From the NCBI GenBank assembly GCA_021014325.1, contig CM037467.1, positions 14,409,273 through 14,473,272 on the forward strand: a DNA stretch of 64,000 nt. The letters run 5' to 3'. The notes beneath the pieces were generated by a model. That model saw only the letters and a program-made list of their open reading frames with translations. It was not told where the DNA came from and searched no databases. Positions 35,301 through 47,300 of the stretch are shown here, piece by piece. Origin of the DNA: Plazaster borealis (taxonomy: Eukaryota > Echinodermata > Asteroidea > Forcipulatida > Labidiasteridae). Numbering within the stretch: the first letter of the stretch is position 1; each line of letters opens with the position of its first letter. Position numbers and translations under genes: made by a program.

Positions 35301-38300
35301 GGTATTTTAGAGTTTGGCACTCTTGAATACTTTTCGTGAGTACAAGAATGAGTTTTATTCTGTGAGTACGAGTATGAATGAAGGTAAGACATAATAAGCC
35401 ACAAAGGTTAAGTCAGTGTCATCACTGAGATGGGAAATTGTTTATGATGTGTTTGAGAGGGTGGCACACTTTTAGTTCAGTACTTTCCAAGAATTAGTTT
35501 TATTCTGTGAGTACGAGTACAAACAAATGAAGACATCTATTATTCATGATTATGATGAGTTTAAGTACGAGACAACTTTTCTGTGAGAAAAGTTTTGAGA
35601 ACGAGTTCATTTTGTGAGTACAAGTAAGAATACAAATAAAGAAGAAAAGTAGTGAAATGACAAGTTCAGAGTGCAAACCATGATATATTTTTAAATTGTT
35701 TCAGAATATTCAGAAAGGAACCTACTGTGTTCAATAAGACTCTCTGCTCTGGTGTAGCGACCCTGGAGGGCAATCATGTGGAGTGGCATCCGGCCATCTT
35801 TACATCGAGTGTTGACATCTGCTCCTTCACTCAGAAGTATCTCAAGACACATGCCACCGTGGGGAGAAACGGCAGCAAGATGAAGAGGAGACTGTAATAA
35901 TTAAGATGGACAATAGTTAAACATCTCTAAAACAAAAAAGTAAGTGTGTCCTGGGATAGAGTAACCTTAAACAAGATGTTGAGCGCTGCATCTTTACACA
36001 GATGGAGAATCTTTAAGATCCAGCCCCTAGGTGAGAGCATCTTTATGAGTTTTAGAATCTTACACCACAAAATTAAAGACACTGTTACAAGTAAGATGGA
36101 AATTGTTAGCAATGGATTTTTTTCTTCTGATTTAACTTATACAGACAGGGATCAAACATTAAAGTATGCTAACAATTCCTTAGAATATTGCATTAAAGAC
36201 GAAGTTAAGATACAGGGAAAATCAACCCAATTAATTGAATTTCTTTGGTCTTTTTTTGAGGTGGTCTTACCTGGCCTTTATGGTTGAGTACATTGACATC
36301 TGCACCATGCTGAATCAATTCCCTGAGCACCAGATCATTCCCATTGAGGCATGCAACATGAAGTGGTGTGTTCCCATGGACATTCACTACATCAGCCTTG
36401 ATAAGTCAAGGAACAAGACAATTAAGGTAAGTTTAATCAATAACAAGACAAAAAAACAATCTTCAATAATGATTTTTTATTGATAATATCTTATGATCAT
36501 GTCAACAGAAAAATATCTGGGGGTTTAATTTGTCAGGAAATTTCCCCAGAATTTATGAAAGCGATGATAGTGACAAGTGCTGGTGGGTTTGGATACCCAA
36601 AGATAAATTATATTGTGACAAATAAAATAATGGAATAAATGTTGGTAATCAGGCAAGATATTTTATCCTTGAAAAAAAAGTTGAAAAATCTCATCGACTA
36701 CAAGAGCTGACATATATACAGGCTTCTTAGGCAATTTCATAATAATCTTAGTGATTTCATAAGAAAACAAAATATAAACTAAATTAAACTAATCATTAAT
36801 CAGAATAGGTGGGTTTCACATGATGGCACATATCCCACAATCCTCTCTGAATGGCTAACTTTCGCCATCTTTGATGATTTTGAATTGTTTTTGTCCATTA
36901 CCATGTCATACCTCAAAGATGGTGCATTCAAAACATTCAGAGAGGATTGTGGGAAATTTGCGACGTTATTGAAATCCACCTAAACAATTAGAAGAATATC
37001 TTGTCTGATGATGTGCAAATTGAAAATAAAATGTGCAACATGTAATAGAAGATCTGAATGATGTATGCGTTTTTAAGCCTGAGGCGCAAGACATAAATTT
37101 TGACTCTTAGCAAATCCCAAAGAGAGCAAAATACCACCTCTGTGCATCCAGACCCACTAGAGGTGAAACCCTTATCAGTCTCATTGGAAGACCCAGGTTG
37201 GTTGGGTGAATGCCATCAAACAACCATAACAAATGCTTGTCTACTTTTGGTTTAAAACATTAAGACCACCTCAAAAGCCCTAATGGTCACCAAAGATCCT
37301 TTTTTTAAATGACTGGAATGAATGATTTGATTTTGAATTGCGTCCTTACCCACCGCATTACTTACAATTCGTTTTTGTTTGGTCAGTTGAAAGTGCACCA
37401 ATCGGATCATAGTCTGGTATCAAATTAAATCACACACTTTGTTATACTGAAAATGGATTACTCCACAGATGTATATAAATATTAGAATAAGATGAAATCC
37501 AGTGAAGAATGTTGAGTGGGTTGGGGTGTTGAGTGCAGAAAGCAAGCAGTAAGTAGAAAGTGAATAATGTTTGCCTCTACTTGTCGATAACAAACTTTAA
37601 ATTCATCACACACAAATTTGTCCTTGGGCATTGCTCCCGTGGTTGACCAAGGCTTGAATTTGACAATGTAAGTAACAAAGACTACAGACTCTAACAATCT
37701 CAAGCAAATCTATTCTGTGTTTCTGCCTGATTTTGTTTCATTCAGAGTTAAGCCAACCATGCTAGCCCAGGCATACCAGAGACCTCTCATCTGTTGATGG
37801 ATTCTGTAGGATTCTGTAGGATTCTGTAGGATTCTGTAGGATTCTGTAGAATTATGGGGGATTATGTAGAATTCTGTGGGATTCTGTGGGATTATGTAGG
37901 ATTCTGTAAGATTTGTTAGGCATCCTACCCAAACAGTTCAAGGAATTGAAAGATCTGAAACGATTTATAACTAACCTTAGCACCAAAATCCAGAAGCACT
38001 TTAACAACGCTGACCTGTCCACTTGCAGCTGCTCCGTGGAGCGGAGTGAAATGGTTTCGATCTCTACATCCAATATCTGCATCATTCTCAAGAAGGGACT
38101 TGACAACATCAACATGACCTAGCAAAATCACATTAATGAGATTGATGATAAATTTGAGATCAAAGAAATTTAAAAAAAAACCTCTGGTTTGCATCGGGCG
38201 TGAATTTGTCTTGAGTACAGTGGCTAACTTACCTGTAATACCGAGTTATTCAGGCTATTTTATAACAATCTTAATGATTTTTGTTAGGGTAAACAAACTT

Positions 38301-41300
38301 GAAAGTTAAGATTAACATAGGAAGATATTATGCCTGATGTATTTTAGCTATTAGCTATTTTGAAGATGGTGCATCTGACTTCAAGATGTTATAATGAGCC
38401 GAAGAGGGAACCTAAGATGACAAAAGCTATGACTTCTCAAAGTTGTATGAACTCTATTTAAGAATGCTTCTTCCTCAAATCTAGGCATAGAGTTAAAATA
38501 AAAGAAAAAGACTCAGTTTTGTTTTGATTGCACGTCCAGGTTTGTTTCACATCAACTCGGCTGCCCATCCAAACACTGTATATTTAGTGCACATTTCTGA
38601 AAACATTCTTTCCTTACCCATGTAGGAAGCATAATGAAGGGGACGTCGCTCTTTCTTGTCCTGAGAATTAACGGTTCCTCCTTTGGATGCAAGAAGTTTC
38701 ACCATCTAGGAGAAAAGAAAAAAAGGTTCTCAAAATATTTCTTATAAGTCAGAGAACAGTCTAATATCGAGACCTCTTCAACTTTGATGATTGAACAGGG
38801 CTCAATTTCATTCAGCTGTTAAACAGAAAAACTTGCTTAAGACACTAATTTGCTGAGCCAAAGTAAGTAGGATACCAGTCAACATGACATTATAGCTGGT
38901 AACCTGTTTCTGCTAAACAAGACTTGTGTGTGTAAAGCAAAATTGTTTCCTTTGCTGTGACATGAAATTGTGCCCTGGACCCAATTTCAGAGCAGCTTAA
39001 GCAGAAAATATTGCTATAAAAGTTTTCTGCTAAGTAAACATGAGCAGAATACCAGTCACAAATGGTACATGTGACATGATACTTTGGCTGGTAACCTTAT
39101 TCAGGTAAGCATAATTTTGATGTGCTTAGCTACTTTTTGTGCTTCACACAGCTCTATGAAGTAAGGCCCAGGTATCTGTAAGTTCTAAAATACCAAGAAC
39201 CATTTTTCTTACATTGACATGACCATTGAATGCAGCATGATGTAGACTGGTCCTTCCAGCTCTGTCCGTTACATTCACTGTACTTAGATGCATCATGAGT
39301 GTATCTGCAATCTCAATGGCGTTATTTGCTGCAGCTACATGCAGCGGTGTCTGCCAGTTCTTGTCACGAGCGTTGACGTCAGCGCTGTGCTTCAACAGCA
39401 TCTTTACTGTGCTCTGCAACGGAAAAGAATCAAAGTCAGGTAAGTTTGTGGTTTGTTTAATAAAATATAATTTTTTTTATGTATAAGGAGGAGAACATCT
39501 TGCAATATCACACACAAATGTTCTGTAATAAAGTGACATCATATTTTGCGCAACTCACAAGCTCTGTTGGTAGAGCGCCTGCACATTAGTCCGGAGGTCG
39601 CAGGTTCAACTTGTCTATGTTTCTTTGTTCAACCCAAAGTTATTTAAAATTTACACTGTCAGTTTCCCTTGTGGTTTATTACTTAGCGCTTGGTGATTTC
39701 ATGTCCTGGGCCTGATTTTATGGAGCAATAGAATGTTGCTAAAAATGTTCTGCTAAGCGAAAGTAAGCAAGGTACCAGTTACAGATGGTATTTTAGCTAG
39801 AAACCTTATTCTAATAAGCATCATTTTGTTGATGTTTTTTTTAAATGGATTTTGCTGTTGTGCTTAGACACTTTTAGTACTTAGGCTGGGCTGCTCAATG
39901 AAAGTGGGCACAAAACAGCATCTTATAATTACAAAGGTCTGGTGTAAAAGTGACATACGAAGCTCTTAGATGCTACAGCTTTTTGAAACTGGGCACAGAA
40001 CAGCGTCTTATAACTACAAAGGTCTGGTGTTAAAGTGACATACCAAGCTCTTAGATGCTACAGCTCTGTGTAGAGGAGTTAACCATCTACTATCCTTGGT
40101 GTTAACTCGTGCACCACTCTGTGCTAAGAAGTCAACAATCTCTGCTTCGCCTCGGAAGGCTGCTGCATGGATCGGAGTCCGACGCTCCATATCCTAAAAT
40201 CAAGTAGTACAATGTGTAAGTGAAAACAAACAGTATCTAGACAAACATTTTGGTGGTACAAGCCTCGAGGCCAAATAGCTTTCAAATGTTACCAAATGGT
40301 GTGAAAATAACCACATAGTTCAAAGGTTACCACAAGGTCAAGAATGTCATGAATGTCTGAATTGCAAATAATAAAACTGTCGTTTTAAATTGTTAGATTA
40401 AATGTCACCATTTCATCAAGAAGAAACACTTTTAAAGGTAATACACAGGGTTGGTTAGGATTAAAAACATCATCGTTTAATTTTACTCTGAAAGCTTACT
40501 GATTATGAAATTCATACTAGGAACCATTTTTTGTGTGAAATATTTCCCTCTGGAATGAAGTCATATTCGAGAAAACTGTGTCTGAAAACCTACAAAAACG
40601 CAACAGCTGATTTCGGTTGTTAAAAACCAATATTAAGGACAATGTGTTTACATGCTGAAAATTGTGCATGGGTTGTCACTATTTTCTCCTGACTCGCACA
40701 ACGGATTAAGCCATAATTTTCACAGGTTTGTTATTACAATAGTTGATTACACAAAACATGAACCTGCCTGCGACTATTTTGTCAGACAATCTGAGAAACG
40801 TTAATGCAGTAACGCTTTTCAGATTTAAATTTTTGGGGATAAAAAGTGATATCTTTTTCCATAACTGCAGTACTTCAAAGTGAAAAGTTTCTAAAAATGC
40901 ATTATACTATCCAAAGCTGCTGTACTTCTTAAGATGAGGAGTTTGAACTCACCGTGCTGTTAACATCTTCATTCATATACACCAGACCCCGCACCTCATC
41001 CGCATCACCATAAAACACCGCTTGAACCAAGGGTGGCTGTCAGAGAGAAGAAAACAACAGATTGCTAATTGACTCAATTCACCTGCCGTCATCATCACAA
41101 TCTTGGTGGCTGCATTTTGGGAGTCAATGTCCCAATCTCCAGCATAGTGCACAATGATTCCACGCTGACCATAATTTTAACATGTACACATGTACCGTAC
41201 ATGCAATATGTGTGGCGTGTCGTGGCCGAGCGGATAAGAACACCGGACTGAAGCTCTGGTGTTTCTGATCGGCAGAGTGTGGGTTTGAATCCCACAAGTG

Positions 41301-44300
41301 CAAAATGAAAGTTTACTAGCCCGGCCCAATTTCATAGAGCTGCGCAGAAAATATTGCATAACAATTTTCTGCTAAGCAAAAATGAGCAGGATACCGGTCA
41401 CAAATGGTACATGTGACATGGTACTTTGGCTGGTAACCTTATTCTGGTAAGCATAATTTTGTTGTGCTTAGCATCTTTTTGTGCTTAAAAAGCTCTATGA
41501 AATTGGGCCCTGGTGGGCTTAAGCTTAAGCACAAGGTCTGACAGTGAACCTTAAAATACATTATCCTGTTAATTCAGTGAGTGAACCCACCATTTCTGAT
41601 GTCAACGGAATCAATTTCACTTACGGCCTACCACTCAAGTAATTCAAGCTGAGCCAAGTTTGTTGGCTTCGATCACCGACAATGAATCCAGTCTATAAAT
41701 AACCCAGGTTTTTCCCTTATGAGTGGCCAAATGCAAGTTAAAACACAAGAGAGGGCCAGTAAAAATTCTCTCCAAGTGGCTCGGCTGGCCAGTAGTTTGT
41801 AACAAAAAGGGTCACTAAGTACTGGTTATAAAAGTACAAACAAAATTAAGTGATAGGCCTACAGTGTTGAACTAAATATGGTGTGTACACAACATGTAGT
41901 GCATGTAAAAAATACTCCAGATGCTTTTAACATTCAAAAGTAAAACATTATCTTTGTTTTTCTAGTCTTCATGAATAACATGTTTACAACACTTGCTAGT
42001 ATTAAACTATACACAGCAGTAGTTCTTAGAAATACATATTTTGTCCATCTGTACACGAGTATCAATTTGTTTTTATTGAAATCCCAAAAGTAAATCCTGT
42101 TATTTTATTACAATTGAATACTTTAAAGAAGTGTGTAAATGTATCATCCTTTTTTTCCCCCTTTTAATTTTTCCCAACTTCCTGTTAGTTTCCTCCAGAA
42201 TGACGTTGAAAGGATCTTCTTTATATGCATTTTCTCAACTTCCTGTTATTTTCTTGAAGACATTTTCATCCCACAGCATCAGACAGTACTCCTTTTGTAC
42301 GTGTACGTACGTAGTAGATGTATCGGTTACAATCACCGTGTGATTGACGGTGAGACTCGCAGCAATCTGATGGTTTCCTCTGGACTAACTCTCAGGAAGA
42401 GTGACTCATGCGTACCACGGTCCAGTCTACCGAGCTCCCTGCTCAATGTATGCACATTAAGTCCCATGATGGTCTTCCAACTCCTTCATAATGTGCAGTC
42501 TTAAAACTGACTCGTCTTGTTTCAAATCCCTTTATTTGACCCTGTTTTATCTATCATTTACATGTTAATGTATTGTAAGTGAACAGTTTGGACACCCAGG
42601 TTTTAAATTTTCCAGCAAATTTGGACACCCTTTTACCAAATCCTGGATAAAACCTTGGTTCAAATTGATGTCAGCTTTATAACAAAACTAGTGACAATTC
42701 AGCCTTTGAATGCAATGGCTAAAAATGCAATGCATTAATTGTGTAATCAACGTCATCTAATACATCTTCACTAACATTTACAGTGTACCATCGGAAGACA
42801 AACGGCAAATTGTTCAAGAGTCAAGACTTGATCTCACCACCAGTTTTCTTAGAACCATCACAACGTCAAGAAAAGATTGCTTGTCAACTGTTTGATGATA
42901 CCTTAACATAATGTATCATCAAATCAAACCATATACATAATGAACACTATAAATACAAAATTTCAAGTTTTATTTTAACAGTACCCCCTCCTTTTCCCCT
43001 TGCCATCCCTCCCACCTCCACCCCACCCCCTAAAAAACAAAACCCCCCACCCCCAAAACAAAGACAGCACAAAAACTTAAATACACAATCACTAAGTATT
43101 CAAAATTACTTACACATCGCCCCCTCGCAAGGTCAGCATTGAATAGCAGATCAGAGAACACCACCGATGGGTCTACTGAAATTGTCAGTCTATCCGGAGC
43201 CAAACTAGACAACTCAACATTGGTAATCATGATGACGATGATGAGTTTCCCAGCGACTCAAAAAGAAAGACAGACTTTCCTGGTAGTTATTTCTTATTTT
43301 CAGTTTGACGAGATGATGACACCCCAAGACTTTAACGGAGCAACTCCAGATAGATGTACATGTAGCGTAGTCAGATGCAATAGCGAAACAATTAGACAAG
43401 ATGATGACACCCCAAGACTTTATCGTAGCAACTCCAGATAGATGTACATGAAGTGTAGTCAGATGCAATAGTGAAACATCTTATTGCAACATAGGAACAA
43501 TTTTTTCAGACTAGTTCTTCAGGAAGTTTCCTCAGATCTTCTGTTCTTCAATGGTCACCCAATTACTCAAGTCACTATAAGATTGTTTGACAAATCAAAC
43601 ATTTTAAGGCAACGATCCTAATTCCCAATGCATTTGGCAACATTTACAATGTATACCTTGCCACATACATGTACATCATCAGAAATGAGTGCAGGATTTT
43701 GTTCAATGCAGACAGTTCCTTGTGCTCCGTTGCTTGTCCAATAATTGCAGACCAATTCAATGGAGGTAAAAAAACTCAAACCCTGATCGCACCAAGTCTA
43801 GACACTCACTAGAGTAGAAGGAAAGTGTTTCAACTCTGTAGGAGGGATCAAATATGTAACTTCAGTAGATGAGATTAGACCCAAGCAGAAAGCTAGAAGG
43901 AGTCGTTGCATCACATCAAAAGACAAATTTCTCTGCGAACCTTTGATGGTAACTTAAGATTGGTCAGGTTCTTCAGACCTATCACAGGTGCAATTTATTA
44001 ACTGGTAGCAAATTTCATAAATGGTCGACTTCTCAAATCATCTGTTACAAGTTAGTCATGTACCCGAGTAACAAACATGAATGTCAGAGTCAATCACAAC
44101 AGCAAGTCCATACATCTGATCTTCAAAGCTTAAGAGGCAGCGATGGAAAAGTTCAACGTCATGTAAGCAAAGTAGTTCAGATTCCAATGAAAGGAGTAAA
44201 CATGGCCATCAACTCAGAAACATTAAACCCAGTAAATATGTTAAAGACTTGAGCAGCTGTCTAGGTCTTGGTGCATGATGTCACAATGAAAGTTGTTGAG

Positions 44301-47300
44301 ATTTCTCAGGAGACTGCTCCCAGATAGAAGTTCACCTTTCCATAGACAGGACATTGTTATTAAGTGTTTATCAACAAGTGCATACACCCGAGACTCCTAC
44401 ACTGTCAAATGGGTACAACTTTGTCAAACTACTACCTTGCAACGATGAACTTCACTTAGTCATCCCCTAAAATACAAATGGGAATGCCTTACTACATATC
44501 CTGCGGACAGAGTCACTGGTTGTTTCAATGGGTGTTTACCAACCAATGTCAAATGGACTGTACCACTGGTAATTGAAGGGTTGATATAACTACCAATGTC
44601 GAGGACTGAACTACAGGTAACTGAGGGGTGTTAAAATAACAATTTAGGTCTAACATAACAGGGCAGAATCAATTTGTAGTTTTAGGGGTGTTTAACACCC
44701 AAATGTTTCCAGGACTGTACCAAGTAATTTCAGGGGTGTTCTACATTTATGTATGTACATGTACATGTATGTATTAACAACTGAAGGTGGTAACATTTAG
44801 ACTCAACCACTGGTGATTTTAGGGGTTTCACAATAAAGCAACCAGTGACAATCAGGATCCCAAGAACCCATCTGAATAGAACGATCCATTAGTAGGCTCC
44901 TCCCCTTATTAATACACTGAACTTTCATAACAGTGAGCCCTTGCCCTAAAGTCCGAAAAAATGTCCACACATTAAAATAAGAAAATGTTTAACAAGTTTC
45001 TGCCCTATGGATTGCTGCACTATGGTTTTTGTGCGTGACGCAGGACAGAGCAAGACCAGAGAGCAACAAATAATTATTTCTTAATTGTTATTTAATTGGT
45101 GACTTTTTAAACTATGACTGATCATGACTAAAACAACTAGGAAGTGACAACTTTGAGCAAGTGTGGGTGCTAACCTTAACTCGATTTGCCAATGTATCGC
45201 GCATGCATGGTCTGTGTTTCACTCGAATGCGTCTAGTCGATTGATTCATCAAATATGGCAACAAGGCGACAATGTAGTGAACAGAAAAAATATATTATCA
45301 TTATTATCTGAATGATTGGCATTTTTATTGGCAAAACCATGTATCGTTAAACCACTACTCAATGAGGTGTTTTTTGTTTTAATTTAAACTTTATGGGTGA
45401 TTGCAAAAGATTACAAAACTGTCCGCCATGTCCCCTAACCACTGGTCTTGAAAAAGTGACGTAACTTCGCGAGATGACTAGAGAAACAGTGCTCAAGGGC
45501 TAGGTTGATCAAGTTGGACTAGCTAGTTAAACTATGCAATGCAGACTGAGGCTGGGAGGGTCAAATAGACTGGTGCCTACATGTAGCTTGCGGAGCATGT
45601 GGTGCATGAGTGGGTTAAGAACAATGTACATGTGCAAGGCTTAAACCAAATACACATTATCAAAACTTAATATTTTTGTACAAGAAACTGCATGTACATG
45701 TAAGTAAAGTGTACGTGTATTCTCTTACAAAGTCTTATGCAATATCTCTATCTGGTCAAGAACTGAACAACTCAGTTTCTTTCTTGAAAGTGTTTTTGGT
45801 ATGTAACACTCAGGTTTGATATTACTTCATGGAGGCAATGGATGAAATTACCCCCATGCCCCCTGGGTCATTTGATGCCTTTCTGAAATGATCCTCTTCT
45901 AAGGAAAAACTACCTTTCCCTTGCACTTGCAGGATCAAAGTATCTTGCCTTAGATCAAACAACATGAAGAAAGAAACTCTAATTTCTTCCTGCATACATG
46001 TTTTCAATTGTTATAAGTAGGATTTGAAACTTTGCATGGTGAAGATACAATCAAGTGAGGTTTGCAGAGACACCATGTAATAAATCTCCTATGAGCTGTG
46101 GCAGTTATGAGAAGAACCAGTGGTTTAACAACTCCACGTTTCGATCAGTATGCTCTGATCGTCTTTATTTCTCCTGAAGATGAGATCATACACTCTCAAG
46201 TTGTTAAACCACTGGTTCTTCTCAGAACCACCTCAGGGCCCAATTTCATAGAGCTGCTTAAGCAGAAAATATTGCTTAACAATTTTCTGCTTTAGCAGAA
46301 ATGAGCAGGATACCAGTCGTAAATTGTACATGTGACATGGTATTTTGGCTGGTAACCTTGTTCTGGTAAGCATAATTTTGTTAGGCTTAGCTATTTTTTG
46401 TGCTTAAGCAGCTCTATGAAATTGGGCCCAGCTCATATAGATTATTACATGGTGTCTCTGCAAACCTCATTAGGGTTTTGATTAGGGCTTGCAAACCTGT
46501 CTGTGTAAAAAAGCAATCCTGTATTAAAATTCAAGGTTATGAGTTAAGTTGAGGTGAGATGTTTTTTATGATAGGGGGTTCCTGTGTTACCACAATAATT
46601 TGGAGTTAAAATCACATTTACCATGGTGCAAGTTCACCTTAATCTAAAGCAGTGTTCTCCAACATGTAAAAAAAAGCTTGGCGCATCACCACGCTTTCTG
46701 TGGCACCCGCCATGTTTGAGAAGTCCCCACCAAGGTTTATAATCCATCTGCTACATTTTGTTACCACTTTTATTTTAAGTTCATGCATTTCAGAGTTCAC
46801 ATGAAATCTTTAAAAGTTTAAAACCTTTGCTCAAAGATGTCAGGAGGAAGTGGCCATCAGGAATCACCTTAGAGTGCACCACAGAGCACTAACAATAACA
46901 TTCAAAAAAAATTCCAGGCGCTTAGGCGGGAACCCAGAGTATAAATATGAAATACACCTTAGATCTTGTCGTTGTACCACAAAATTCAAATCTCTTCTCA
47001 AAACTTATCTTATGTCACAGGTTTTCAAGGACTAATTTTGTTGTGTCTGTTTTTCTTTGTTTTGTTTTGTTTTGCTTTGGTTTTTACTGCGCCTTGAACA
47101 CCCAGCAGGGTGGATATGTGCATATTACACGTCTTGTTATTATTTTATTATTATGTAATATATACAAGTAAATTCAGCTAATTTTCTCTGAATCCAAACT
47201 AAATAGGATTGCAATGGTGTAGTGCAGTGGTATACTTTTAAAAACATGGGCAATGGGGAAAAAACATAAATTTGGATTGATCCTCAATGTTATTGATTTA

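Noticed and set aside
42980..43060. C/CCCC-rich run as a possible i-motif/G-quadruplex regulatory element
   Set aside because: A simple low-complexity tract in a long intron, with no supporting context.
43030..43230. Minus-strand ORF ([12 protein letters not shown]) with a donor-like end, considered as ankyrin exon 1
   Set aside because: Phase and sequence do not fit the PPLVQAV exon; the MVIQQLDHE exon at 48136-48110 fits in phase and position.
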